Shown: positions 47,547 through 55,872 of the stretch, in pieces
Numbering within the stretch: position 1 is the stretch's first letter
Layout: each line of letters begins with the position of its first letter
Source: Streptomyces sp. CB02400
GTDB lineage: Bacteria; Actinomycetota; Actinomycetes; Streptomycetales; Streptomycetaceae
NCBI RefSeq assembly: GCF_001905725.1
Contig: NZ_LIWB01000002.1
Coordinates: 543,607 to 607,606, forward strand
Direction of reading: 5' to 3'
Length of the DNA: 64,000 nt
Program-made: the position numbers and the translations under genes
Notes under the pieces: generated by a model
Told to the model about the DNA's origin: nothing
Databases searched by the model: none
Seen by the model: only the letters and a program-made list of their open reading frames with translations

Positions 47547-48668
47547 ATGAGCACGGCACAGTCACCCCAGCCCGAGGAGACGGCACCCCCGCCCGGCGCG
47601 GGCGCACGTTCCCGGGCACAGTCGCCCGACCGGACCGAGTGGACGCGCAGACTCCTGACCGGCCTCACCGTCGGCCTCGTCGCCTGGGGCGTCGCCGCAC
47701 TGCTGAGCCTCGGGGGCGGAGCGCTCCGGCAGCTCTCCGCCGCGGCACTCTGCGCCGCCGCCACGGTGGTCCTCCAGTACCTCTTCGCCCAGGACCGGAC
47801 CCCCGACGAACAGGTCGAACAGGCCCTGCGGACGCAGAGCGTCCTCGCCGAGACCGCCGCCACCGTGCGGGACGGCCTGGAGCGGCACGACGACGACCTG
47901 CGGACCGGCCTGGCCCGGCACACCGAGGACATCCGGCAGCTCGTCGAGACCCGCCTCGCCCAGCAGGACCCGGCCCCCGAGTCCTACCCGCCGCTCGACC
48001 GCGTCCGCACCGACGGCGTACCGGAACTGGCCAAGCGCTTCGCCGAGGCCCTCGCACCCGGACCGTCGATCCTCTACACGTTCGTCCGCCTGGAGATGCA
48101 GCGGGTGGTCGGCCACATGGCGGCGCTCACCAGCATGAGCGTGGAGTGCCACGGCGAGAACCACGACTGGATGCTCAGCCTCACCCACGCCGCGGAGCGC
48201 TCCGTCGACGCCATCAGCACCTCCGTCGACCGCGAGTTCTGGAACAGCGAGCCCGCCAGCCGCTACCTCGACGCCCAGCGGGAGGCGATCGAGGAACACG
48301 GGGTGCCGGTACGGCGGCTGTTCCTGCTGGCGAGCGCGCGCGAACTCGACGACCGGCTGCTGCGGCTGTGCGACGAACAGCAGGCGCTGCGCATCGAGGT
48401 CCGGGTGGCGGTGCTGCCCGAACTGCCGCCGCACCTCCAGCGCGGCACCACCGACGACTTCATCGTCTACGACGAGGAGGTCTCCTTCGAGATCGAGCAG
48501 GACCTGCGCGACGTCAACGTCAGGACCCGGCTCATCGCGCGACGCGACCACGTCCAGGACCGGATGAAACGCTTCCGGGAACTGTGGGAGGCGGGCATGA
48601 GCATCCGCGAACTGGAGGTACGGGTCGACGACGAGGAGGACGGCACCTGGATGGTCGACCGGGCGTAG
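47547..48668 (+). CDS. Membrane-anchored coiled-coil protein with C-terminal alpha/beta domain
   Basis: A 373-residue protein. A Pro/Ala-rich N-terminus precedes two closely spaced hydrophobic segments (LLTGLTVGLVAWGVAALLSL and ALRQLSAAALCAAATVVLQYLF). A charged helical stretch (DEQVEQALRTQSVLAETAATV, then RDGLERHDDDLRTGLARHTEDI) follows and is likely coiled coil. The C-terminal 180 residues (AERSVDAISTSVDREFWNSE, then PVRRLFLLASARELDDRLLRL, then DDFIVYDEEVSFE) look like an alpha/beta domain reminiscent of phospholipase D-like folds but lacking an HKD motif. GGGGGAGA precedes ATG 47547. It could be the membrane end of the preceding cassette. Confidence 0.75.
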   Translation: MSTAQSPQPEETAPPPGAGARSRAQSPDRTEWTRRLLTGLTVGLVAWGVAALLSLGGGALRQLSAAALCAAATVVLQYLFAQDRTPDEQVEQALRTQSVLAETAATVRDGLERHDDDLRTGLARHTEDIRQLVETRLAQQDPAPESYPPLDRVRTDGVPELAKRFAEALAPGPSILYTFVRLEMQRVVGHMAALTSMSVECHGENHDWMLSLTHAAERSVDAISTSVDREFWNSEPASRYLDAQREAIEEHGVPVRRLFLLASARELDDRLLRLCDEQQALRIEVRVAVLPELPPHLQRGTTDDFIVYDEEVSFEIEQDLRDVNVRTRLIARRDHVQDRMKRFRELWEAGMSIRELEVRVDDEEDGTWMVDRA

Positions 48669-48675
48669 CCTCCGG

Positions 48676-48701
48676 GCGGTTACTCCCGGGGGAGTAACCG
48701 C
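48676..48701. promoter_or_regulatory. Perfect palindrome GCGGTTACTCCC-GG-GGGAGTAACCGC
   Basis: 12-bp arms with a 2-nt centre, just after the membrane protein gene and 120 bp before the MMPL gene. The tiny loop favours a protein-binding site over a terminator; it may control the MMPL transporter. Confidence 0.6.
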
Positions 48702-48820
48702 GCCCCCGTGCCGCCCTCCGCAGTACCCCGCAACTCGATCCCACGTCCGACGCCCCGCGCCCCTTCCGCCGGGAGTCTGGGAACCGACCCAGACACCCGA
48801 CCGGAGGGGAGCCCCGTCTC

Positions 48821-50902
48821 ATGGGGGACGCAAGGACACAAGCACGGCGACGGCGACTCGTGCCCTGGGCGGTGGTCGGGCTGTGGCTGGCCGCGCTCGT
48901 GCTCGTCGGGCCGCTCGCCGGCAAGTTCAGCGAGGTCCAGCAGAACCGGGCCGTCGACTACCTGCCCGACAGCGCCGACTCCACCCAGGTGGCCCGCATC
49001 CAGGACCGGCTGCCCGGCGGCGAGTCCACCGACCTCGTGCTCGTCTACCACCGGGACGGCGGACTGAGCACCGCCGACCGGGAGACCGCCGCCGCGCAGG
49101 TCGCCGAGGTCGAGGGCGCGTACGAGCTGACGGGCACCCCCCGGGGCGTCCCCTCCGCGGACGGCAGCACCCTCATGTACCCCGTCTCCAGCACCGAGCC
49201 GGGCCAGGACGAGGAGGCCCGGAACGCCTTCGTCGACGGGGTGCGCGAGATCGCCGACGGTACCGGCGGACTGGGCGTCGAGGTCGGCGGGCCCGGCGCC
49301 CTCGGCACCGACATGAGCAAGGTCTTCGAGACCATCGACGGCACCCTGCTGTTCGCCACCCTCGGCGTCGTCACCGTGCTGCTCGTGCTGATCTACCGCA
49401 GCCCGTTCCTGTGGCTGGTCCCGCTCACCGTCGCGGGTGCCGCCGCCGGTGTCGCGATGGCCGCCGGATACGGCCTGCACGAACTCTTCGACGTCACCGT
49501 CACCGGTCAGAGCGGCGGCATCATGACCGTCCTCGTCCTCGGCGCCGGCACCGACTACGCGCTGCTGCTCGTCTCCCGCTACCGCGAGGAACTGCGCCGC
49601 CACGAGCGGCCGTACGACGCCATGAGCGCCGCCCTGCGCGGCTGCGGACCGGCGATCCTCGCCTCCTCCGGCACCGTCGCCGCCGGACTGCTGTGCCTGC
49701 TCGCCGCCGACCTCAACAGCAGCAGCGGCATGGGCCCGGTCGGCATGATCGGCGTGCTCGCCGCACTCGTCGCCATGACGACCCTGCTGCCCGCGGTCCT
49801 CGTCCTGCTCGGCCGCCGCGTGTTCTGGCCGCTGATCCCCGCCTTCGGCAGCGCCCCCAAGGCCCGCCGGTCGCTGTTCGCCGCCATGGGCACCTCCGCC
49901 GCCCGGCGCCCCGCCGCCGTCCTCGCGGGCGGCGGGCTCCTCCTCGGCGCCCTCGCCCTCGGCACCCTCAACCTCACCGGCGACCTCAAGCAGGAGGACT
50001 CCTTCACCGACCGGCCCGAGTCCATCTCCGCGATGCGGACCCTGGCCGAGGAGTACCCCGAGCGCAGCAGCCGCCCCCTCACCGTGATGGCACCCACCGA
50101 CCGGACGGACGCCGTCCTGGCGGAGGCCCGCACCACCGAGGGGGTCGCCGACGCCACCGCCGGACGCAGCGGCGAAGGCTGGACCGAGATCTCCGTGTTC
50201 GCCACCGCCGCCCCCGAGACGGCCGGCGAGACCCGCACCATCGAAGCCCTGCGCGACACCCTCGACGACGACCACGGCGCCTACGTCGGCGGCCTCAGCG
50301 CCCAGCAGCTCGACCTCGCCGACAGCGAGTCCCGCGACCGCAAGGTGATCGTGCCGCTCGTCCTCGCCGCCGTGTTCGTGATCCTCATGGTCCTGCTCCG
50401 CAGCCTCGTCGCACCACTGCTGCTGCTCGCCGCGGTCGTCGCCGTCTGGGGCGCCGCCCTCGGCATCGGCGGACTGGTCTTCGAACCGCTGCTCGGCTTC
50501 GCCGGCACCGACCCCGGACTCGGACTGCTGTCCTTCGTGTTCCTGGTCGCCCTCGGCGTCGACTACGGCATCTTCCTCATGCACCGCATGCGCGAGGAGT
50601 CCCTGAACGGCGCCGAACCCGAGGCCGCCGCACTCACCGCGCTGCGCACCACGGGCGGCGTGATCGCCTCCGCCGGCGTCGTCCTCGCCGCGACCTTCGC
50701 CGTGCTCACCACCCTTCCGCTGGTGGGGATGGTCGAACTCGGCTTCGTCATCGCGGTCGGCGTCCTCCTCGACACCTTCCTCGTCCGCACCTACCTCGTC
50801 ACCACCGCGAGCGTGCTGCTGCGCCGCCGGATGTGGTGGCCCGGCAGGCTCTCCCGGGCCCCGGAGCCCGTCCCGCGCGAACGGCAGCCGGAACCGGTGT
50901 AG
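48821..50902 (+). CDS. MMPL family transporter
   Basis: A 693-residue RND-superfamily exporter with two similar halves. Each half has one N-terminal helix, an extracytoplasmic domain and a five-helix bundle. The conserved core GGIMTVLVLGAGTDYALLLVSRYREEL in the first half and FLVALGVDYGIFLMHRMREE in the second carry the proton-relay Asp-Tyr pairs. MMPL proteins export lipids, siderophores or drugs. No lipid-biosynthesis gene is adjacent, so the cargo is unknown. GGAGGGGAG lies at 48802-48810 before ATG 48821. A perfect palindrome upstream and a perfect terminator downstream make this a single-gene unit. Confidence 0.93.
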   Translation: MGDARTQARRRRLVPWAVVGLWLAALVLVGPLAGKFSEVQQNRAVDYLPDSADSTQVARIQDRLPGGESTDLVLVYHRDGGLSTADRETAAAQVAEVEGAYELTGTPRGVPSADGSTLMYPVSSTEPGQDEEARNAFVDGVREIADGTGGLGVEVGGPGALGTDMSKVFETIDGTLLFATLGVVTVLLVLIYRSPFLWLVPLTVAGAAAGVAMAAGYGLHELFDVTVTGQSGGIMTVLVLGAGTDYALLLVSRYREELRRHERPYDAMSAALRGCGPAILASSGTVAAGLLCLLAADLNSSSGMGPVGMIGVLAALVAMTTLLPAVLVLLGRRVFWPLIPAFGSAPKARRSLFAAMGTSAARRPAAVLAGGGLLLGALALGTLNLTGDLKQEDSFTDRPESISAMRTLAEEYPERSSRPLTVMAPTDRTDAVLAEARTTEGVADATAGRSGEGWTEISVFATAAPETAGETRTIEALRDTLDDDHGAYVGGLSAQQLDLADSESRDRKVIVPLVLAAVFVILMVLLRSLVAPLLLLAAVVAVWGAALGIGGLVFEPLLGFAGTDPGLGLLSFVFLVALGVDYGIFLMHRMREESLNGAEPEAAALTALRTTGGVIASAGVVLAATFAVLTTLPLVGMVELGFVIAVGVLLDTFLVRTYLVTTASVLLRRRMWWPGRLSRAPEPVPRERQPEPV

Positions 50903-50923
50903 CCACCCGCGTGCCGATGACAA

Positions 50924-50952
50924 GGGCGCCCCTCCCTCCCGGAGGGGCGCCC
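50924..50952 (+). terminator. Terminator after the MMPL transporter
   Basis: GGGCGCCCCTCC (50924-50935) and GGAGGGGCGCCC (50941-50952) form a perfect 12-bp stem with a 5-nt loop. Confidence 0.8.
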
Positions 50953-50973
50953 TCCTCCCGGAGGATGTACCCC

Positions 50974-52227
50974 GTGCACACGAAGACAGCGCAGGCGACG
51001 GAACGCCCCCGCCGAGGCGAGCGGATCATGGCCGCGATCAACCGCGACCCCCTGACCGCCCCGCACGCCGTCCGCAACGACGCGATCCTCGCCGTGTGCA
51101 CCGCCGTGCTCGCCACGGCCGTCGCGTTGCTCGTCGACCACGGCCGCCGCCCCGACGCGCTCGGCTGGACACTGCTGCTCGCCGCCCACGTACCGCTCGC
51201 GTGGCGCCGTCGCCGGCCGCTGCTGGTGCTCCTGCTGGCCCTGGTGCCGGTCGTGCCGTACCACGCCCTCGACAACAACCACGGCGCGCCCGTCGCCGGC
51301 TCCATGGTCGCCCTCTACACGGTCGCCGCGACCAGCACACCGCGCCGCACGCTCACCATCGGCGCCCTGGTCATCGGCACGACCCTCACCATGAACGCCC
51401 TCACCAACCCCGACGGCTTCGTGGAACTGCTCCGCATCACCGGCTGGGTCGTCGCCGTGCTCTTCCTGGGCGTCGACGTCCGCTTCTACCGCCAGTACGT
51501 CACCGCCATCGTCGAACGTGCCGAACGGGCCGAACGCACACGCGAGGAGGAGGCCCGCCGCCGGGTCGCCGAGGAACGCCTGCGCATCGCCCGCGACCTG
51601 CACGACCTGCTCGCCCACAGCATCACCCTCATCGGCGTGCAGACCTCCGTCGCCGCGCACGTCCTGGCCGCCGACCCCGAACGCCTCGACCGCGAGACCG
51701 TCGCCAAGGCCCTCGACGACATCGCCGAGACCTGCCGGACGGCCCGCGGCGAACTCCGTACGACCCTGGAGGTGCTGCGCGACAACGGCGGCGGCCCCTC
51801 GGACACCCGCGGCCCGCTGGCCGGACTCGACGGCGTACCCGACCTGGTGGAGGCCGCGCGCCTCGCGGGCGCCCGCGTCGAACCGGCCGTCCGGGTCGCC
51901 GGTCCCGTACCGCCCGCCGTCGGCGCCGCCGCCTACCGTCTCGTCCAGGAGGCGCTGACCAACGCGGTCCGGCACGCCGGACCCGAACCGGCGGTCCGCG
52001 TCGACCTGTGCGAGGAGGACGGCGCCCTGCGCCTGTCCGTCACCGACGACGGCACCGGCCCCACCCCCGGCACCACCCCCGGCTTCGGTCTCGTCGGAAT
52101 GCGGGAACGGGCCCGCAGCGTGGGTGGCACACTCGACGCCGGACCACGGGCGGACGGCGGCTTCCAGGTGACGGCGACCCTGCCGCTGACGCCCGCGACG
52201 ACTCGGGAAGGAACGGGAACCGGATGA
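50974..52227 (+). CDS. Two-component sensor histidine kinase (HisKA_3 type)
   Basis: A 417-residue membrane kinase. About four to five hydrophobic segments span the first 160 residues. The dimerisation and phosphoacceptor helix is RIARDLHDLLAHSITLIGVQ (His210), and a C-terminal HATPase domain carries VQEALTNAVRHAG and GFGLVGMRERARSVGG. The signal is unknown. GTG 50974 with GGAGG at 50960-50964 is preferred; ATG 50965 and ATG 51028 are alternatives. The last codon overlaps the response-regulator start (ATGA). The pair may regulate the MMPL transporter upstream, though a terminator separates them. Confidence 0.9.
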   Translation: MHTKTAQATERPRRGERIMAAINRDPLTAPHAVRNDAILAVCTAVLATAVALLVDHGRRPDALGWTLLLAAHVPLAWRRRRPLLVLLLALVPVVPYHALDNNHGAPVAGSMVALYTVAATSTPRRTLTIGALVIGTTLTMNALTNPDGFVELLRITGWVVAVLFLGVDVRFYRQYVTAIVERAERAERTREEEARRRVAEERLRIARDLHDLLAHSITLIGVQTSVAAHVLAADPERLDRETVAKALDDIAETCRTARGELRTTLEVLRDNGGGPSDTRGPLAGLDGVPDLVEAARLAGARVEPAVRVAGPVPPAVGAAAYRLVQEALTNAVRHAGPEPAVRVDLCEEDGALRLSVTDDGTGPTPGTTPGFGLVGMRERARSVGGTLDAGPRADGGFQVTATLPLTPATTREGTGTG

Positions 52228-52886
52228 CCATCCGCGTGCTGCTCGCCGACGACCAGACCCTCGTACGGGAGGCGTTCGCGATGCTCGTCGAGTCGGCGCC
52301 CGACATGGAGGTCGTCGGCCAGGCCGCCACCGGCCGGCAGGCGGCGGAACTGGCCCGCACCGAGCGCGCCGACCTCGTCGTCATGGACATCCGCATGCCC
52401 GACCTCGACGGCATCGAGGCGACCCGCCTGATCGCCGCCGACGACGACCTCGCGGGGGTCAAGGTCCTCGTCCTCACCACCTACGACACCGACGAGAACA
52501 TCGTGGACGCGCTGCGCGCCGGCGCGTCCGGCTTCCTGGTGAAGGACACCCGGCCGGCCGAACTCCTCGACGCCATCCGCACGGTCGCGGCCGGCGAGGC
52601 CCTGCTGTCACCGGGCCCCACGGCACGCCTGATCGAACGCTTCCTGCGCAGCCCGTCCGCGCCGGCCGCCGCAGGCCCCGAGTGCCTCTCCGACCGCGAG
52701 CGCGAGGTGCTCACGCTGGTCGCGCGCGGCCTGAACAACGCCGAGATCGCCGACTCGCTGGGCCTGAGCCCGCTCACCGCGAAGACCCACGTCAGCCGGA
52801 CCATGGGCAAGCTCGGGGTGCGGGACCGGGCCCAACTGGTCATCGTGGCGTACGAGTCGGGGCTGGTGGCACCGGGGAGGGCGTGA
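52224..52886 (+). CDS. LuxR/NarL family response regulator
   Basis: A 220-residue DNA-binding response regulator. The receiver domain has ADDQ at 8-11, phospho-acceptor Asp55 in VVMDIRMPD, TTYDTDENI and the conserved lysine in FLVKDT. The C-terminal LuxR-type helix-turn-helix is CLSDREREVLTLVARGLNN, then AEIADSLGLSPLTAKTHVSRTMGKLGVRDR. It is translated with the kinase through a 4-bp overlap and is its cognate partner. Targets are not evident. The gene ends 12 bp before the convergent small gene. Confidence 0.93.
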   Translation: MTIRVLLADDQTLVREAFAMLVESAPDMEVVGQAATGRQAAELARTERADLVVMDIRMPDLDGIEATRLIAADDDLAGVKVLVLTTYDTDENIVDALRAGASGFLVKDTRPAELLDAIRTVAAGEALLSPGPTARLIERFLRSPSAPAAAGPECLSDREREVLTLVARGLNNAEIADSLGLSPLTAKTHVSRTMGKLGVRDRAQLVIVAYESGLVAPGRA

Positions 52887-52898
52887 GCCGGCCGGGGT

Positions 52899-53135
52899 TC
52901 AGAGCGTGTGGTGCAGCCAGCGCTGGATGGTGCTGTTGATGCTGCCGGACAGGGCGCTCAGACTCTCGATGGCCTCACGGTCCTCGGGCCGGGGCGGGAT
53001 ACCGGCGGCGGTCAGGGCGGCGTGGAGCTCCAGCCGACGCCGGTCGCGCGGGTCGATGCCGGTGCCGATCCGGTCGTTCGGGCGCGGCGGGGCCAGCAGG
53101 TAGTCGCCCTCCAGCGTGAACGCGGTCGCGGTCAT
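52899..53135 (-). CDS. Small conserved-looking protein (78 aa), function unknown
   Basis: A 78-residue soluble protein beginning MTATAFTLEGDYLLAPPRPND, then a charged segment (RIGTGIDPRDRRRLELHAAL) and a C-terminal helical ESLSALSGSINSTIQRWLHHTL. GAGGAG lies a few bases before ATG 53135, and coding bias looks good. It is convergent with the response regulator. No domain is recognised. It has no membrane segment or signal peptide. Confidence 0.65.
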   Translation of the reverse strand: MTATAFTLEGDYLLAPPRPNDRIGTGIDPRDRRRLELHAALTAAGIPPRPEDREAIESLSALSGSINSTIQRWLHHTL

Positions 53136-53292
53136 GTCGGTCTCCTCACCGAGAGGTGTCGGTACTGCAGGACAGGAGACCGACTGCGGGAGCCCCGGTT
53201 GCGCACGGGGTGAAACGTCACGCCAACAGCGTCATCGGCAGTTCATCGTCCGGTCGGACGAACGGCCCCGGGGAACGCTTGAACACCTGTCG

Positions 53293-53703
53293 CTAGCGGC
53301 AGTACACGTCCCGGGCGGGGCGCTCGCCGGTGGCCAGGTAGTGGGAGACCGTGCGGTCGCCGCACTCGTTGCCGTTGGCGAGGTAGGCGTCGTGGCCGGT
53401 GGAGTTCACGGTGACCATGACCGCCCGCCGGCCGAACGCCTCGCGGAGCTTCCGCGCGCCGCTGAGCGGGGTGGCGACGTCCCGTTCGTTCTGGACCAGG
53501 AGGATGTCGGACGGTCCCCGGCCGGTGATGCGTACAGGTGCCTCGCGGGGCTCGTACGGCCAGGCGGCACACGGCATCACGTTGCGCGGCATCCCGGCGG
53601 TGAGCGGGTACTTGGCGCGGCTCTCCGCGACGCCCTCCTCGTACACGGCGGCCGACCTGGGCCAGGCCACGTCGTTGCAGAGCGTCCCCACGCCGACAGC
53701 GGT
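53293..53703 (-). pseudogene. C-terminal fragment of a secreted alpha/beta hydrolase (TAP-like)
   Basis: About 136 residues matching the end of tripeptidyl-aminopeptidase-type hydrolases: GTLCNDVAWPRS, YPLTAGMPRNVMPCAAWPYEP, then the catalytic-aspartate region VQNERDVATPL and catalytic-histidine region NSTGHDAYLANGNECG, ending with a TAG at 53293. The signal peptide and the nucleophile-serine GXSXG half are absent. Homology starts right where the upstream DUF4328 gene stops, so the 5' two thirds were replaced or deleted. It cannot encode an active enzyme. Confidence 0.75.
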
Positions 53704-54416
53704 CACGCCTTGACCGGCGTCCAGTACGGTCCCTCGGTCACCCTCAGTCGTTCCAGAGCTGTCAGTCGTACCACGAACACCACGGCGGCCCCGGCGGTGG
53801 CGGCGTACAGGAGGTCGACGGCCAGGTACAGCGTCACGGCGTCGCTGAGCCCGGAGAGCGAGTCGGTCATGTCGAGGCGTGCGGCGGTGAACCGGCCGAG
53901 CAGGGTCGTCCCGACGAACAGGCCCCACCACAGGTTCACCGGCCACATCGGCAACCGGTGCGATTTCCCCTCGGTCGGCAGCGGTGCGCAGGCATTCCAC
54001 ATGTCGGACGCGATGCGGTACGGCAGCCACAGGTTGGCCACGGGGATGAACCAGGCGCCGATCGCCCATCCGGGTCCCTTGCGGAACCAGTTCGGTGCCA
54101 GGAGCTCGGTGCGGCGGCGCATCTGGAAGAACCAGGTGATGAAGAGCACCGCGCAGAGCAGGCTTGTGGCCACCTGGACCTGTCCCGCCCTCTCGTACAG
54201 CGAGTACGCGGACTCCAGGCTCGACGCGGTCGTGGCGGTCACGTCGCCGTCGACCACCGCGCGGAGCCGGACACCGGTGTACACGGCGAACAGGTCGCCG
54301 AGCGCGGCGGCCGCGAACGCCGCCACCACGGCGATGAGGAGGCCACGTGAAGCGAGCGGCGGCATGCCGCTGGGCAGCGGTGGATGCGGGCTGAGCCCAT
54401 CCTTGGATGTGAGCAT
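53703..54416 (-). CDS. DUF4328 domain-containing membrane protein
   Basis: A 237-residue membrane protein with about five hydrophobic segments. Family features are SLLCAVLFITWFFQMRRRTELLAPNWFRKGPGWAIGAWFIPVANLWLPYRIASDMWNAC and a following LPMWPVNLWWGLFVG helix, matching DUF4328. Function is unknown. ATG 54416 with a G-rich stretch upstream is chosen; an extension to ATG 54479 is less likely. Its stop abuts the truncated hydrolase fragment, which points to a rearrangement at that junction. Confidence 0.8.
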   Translation of the reverse strand: MLTSKDGLSPHPPLPSGMPPLASRGLLIAVVAAFAAAALGDLFAVYTGVRLRAVVDGDVTATTASSLESAYSLYERAGQVQVATSLLCAVLFITWFFQMRRRTELLAPNWFRKGPGWAIGAWFIPVANLWLPYRIASDMWNACAPLPTEGKSHRLPMWPVNLWWGLFVGTTLLGRFTAARLDMTDSLSGLSDAVTLYLAVDLLYAATAGAAVVFVVRLTALERLRVTEGPYWTPVKA

Positions 54417-54534
54417 GACGATGGCCCCCCACGGGCGGTAAGACGGCAGACACCCGCGGAAGATCGCGCGCGGACGCACGATACGCCGGACGGCGAGAGG
54501 CCGTCCACATCAATTCGCTTACGGTCAGGGCCGG

Positions 54535-54732
54535 TCAGCGACCGATGCCGCCCATGAACTCCGTCCAGGCCACCGCCCCGACGACGATCACCGGACCGCC
54601 GTCCACCTTGCTGTCCCGGACGGGGACGACGCCGGGGAGTCCGGCGGCGACTTCGACGCAGGCCTCGCCGCCGTCGCCGCCGCTGTAGCTGCTCTTGCGC
54701 CAGCGGGCGTTGCTCAGGTCGAACTCGCGCAT
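54535..54732 (-). CDS. DUF397 domain protein
   Basis: A 65-residue protein with the full DUF397 pattern: LSNARWRKSSYSGGDGG, then CVEVA, VRDSK and VGAVAWTEFMGGI. DUF397 genes are abundant in streptomycetes and almost always follow an XRE-DUF5753 regulator gene. Some such pairs affect development and antibiotic production, with the small protein acting antagonistically to the regulator. Its start overlaps the regulator's last 19 bases, giving translational coupling. A decayed relative lies at 33041-33169. Confidence 0.93.
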   Translation of the reverse strand: MREFDLSNARWRKSSYSGGDGGEACVEVAAGLPGVVPVRDSKVDGGPVIVVGAVAWTEFMGGIGR

Positions 54733-55547
54733 CGTCTGTAGTCCTCCGCAGCCGACTCGATCAGGGGCAGGGACGCCTCCGACGACAGCGCGGCGGCCCT
54801 GATGTGATCGTAAGACGCCCGGACTCGCTTCACCAGCGCCGGTTCGTCCAGCAGGCTGCCCGAAAACACGCCCTCTGTATAGACGGTTGGTGGTGCGTCC
54901 TCGAACTCCATGAGCCACATCATCTTGCCCATGGCCGGGTGTGCCCCTGCGGAGAACGGGAGCACCTGGAGCAGCACCTTGCGCTCTCGTGCCATGGCCG
55001 CGATGTGGTCCAACTGGTGCGCCATGATTGCCGGACCGCCCACGGGGACGCGCAGCACCGTCTCGTGCAGTACCACCCAATACACGGGCCGTGTGGCGTC
55101 CTTGAGGACGCGCGTCCGCTCCATGCGCCCCTTGATGAGTTCCTCGATGTACTCGTCGGCGGCGAACGGATTTCCCGCCAGGAACATCGCCTGCGCGTAC
55201 TCCCGTGTTTGCAGGAGCCCTGGGACCACAGCAGGCGCGTACTCGCAGATTTCCGTCGCCAGTCGCTCAAGTTCCGCCGCGTGCGCGAAGTACTCCGTAT
55301 AGGTCTGGTCCTTGATGAGCTTGCGCCACAGCCGCTCGAAAATACCGTCGGTTTGCAGCGCGTCGTCGATCCGCTGGGCCACATCCAATTGTGGCTTGCG
55401 AATCGCCTGTTCGAACTGGCCGATGTAGCCGCCCGAAACGAACACCCGCGCACCCAGTTCCACCTGCGTGAACCCCGCGTCCTCGCGCCGGCGCTTCAGT
55501 TCCGTGCCGAAGAACTCCCACGCCGCCTGACGTGAACCGTTGGCCAT
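54714..55547 (-). CDS. XRE-family regulator with DUF5753 domain
   Basis: A 277-residue regulator. The N-terminal helix-turn-helix is at about 10-70 (FFGTELKRRREDAGFTQVELGARVFVSGGYIGQFEQAIRKP). The C-terminal DUF5753 domain includes VVPGLLQTREYAQAMFLAG, YWVVLHETVLRVPVGG and VLPFSAGAHPAMGKMMWLMEF. This is the intact counterpart of the broken gene at 32231-33060. ATG 55547 has AAGGGGG seven bases upstream. It overlaps the DUF397 gene downstream and is divergent from a small gene at 55663, so the three or four genes form a typical regulator locus. Confidence 0.93.
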   Translation of the reverse strand: MANGSRQAAWEFFGTELKRRREDAGFTQVELGARVFVSGGYIGQFEQAIRKPQLDVAQRIDDALQTDGIFERLWRKLIKDQTYTEYFAHAAELERLATEICEYAPAVVPGLLQTREYAQAMFLAGNPFAADEYIEELIKGRMERTRVLKDATRPVYWVVLHETVLRVPVGGPAIMAHQLDHIAAMARERKVLLQVLPFSAGAHPAMGKMMWLMEFEDAPPTVYTEGVFSGSLLDEPALVKRVRASYDHIRAAALSSEASLPLIESAAEDYRRCASST

Positions 55548-55662
55548 AACCAACCCCCTTGTGCTGACACGCACTTGTAGAGCGCGGGCCTCTCCCGAGT
55601 GTAGACACGGAATGTCACCCTTGGGGTACGAAGAGTGAAAGCCGAAAGGAAAGGGGAGCACG

Positions 55663-55872
55663 GTGAAGGCACGACACTCGGCGCTCTGCGTCGAAGAAGC
55701 GGAGGAAGTGGTGAAGGAATTGCGGGCGGCACTCGCGAAGGCCGGAATTTCCCTGCCGTCACTGGGGCTGGACCCGGTGAGTCTCGCGCGGGAGGCGCCC
55801 TGTCCACTCATCGAATTGGGGCGGTGTTCGGTGGAGACGGCGCGGCGGATCGCGGCGGCGGTGATGCGGTGA
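55663..55872 (+). CDS. Small protein (69 aa), divergent from XRE-DUF5753
   Basis: A 69-residue soluble, helical protein, MKARHSALCVEEAEEVVKEL, then RAALAKAGISLPSLGLDP and CSVETARRIAAAVMR. GTG 55663 is preceded by GGGGAG at 55652-55657. Its stop overlaps the next GTG (GTGA), forming a two-gene operon. Genes like it are common opposite XRE-DUF5753/DUF397 pairs in Streptomyces, as I recall, but no function is known. The AT-richer 115-bp gap to the regulator start probably holds both promoters. Confidence 0.7.
   Translation: MKARHSALCVEEAEEVVKELRAALAKAGISLPSLGLDPVSLAREAPCPLIELGRCSVETARRIAAAVMR

Noticed and set aside
48676..48701. Palindrome as a simple terminator
   Set aside because: A 2-nt loop is too tight for a good RNA hairpin; an operator role fits better, though termination is not excluded.
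48883..50972. Extension of the histidine kinase upstream through the MMPL gene
   Set aside because: The upstream part is an out-of-frame shadow of the MMPL gene and crosses a perfect terminator; the kinase begins after it.
55635..55868. Longer start for the 71-residue small gene
   Set aside because: The GTG at 55869 overlaps the preceding stop in the usual coupled manner, and the upstream part is an alternative-frame reading of the 69-residue gene.
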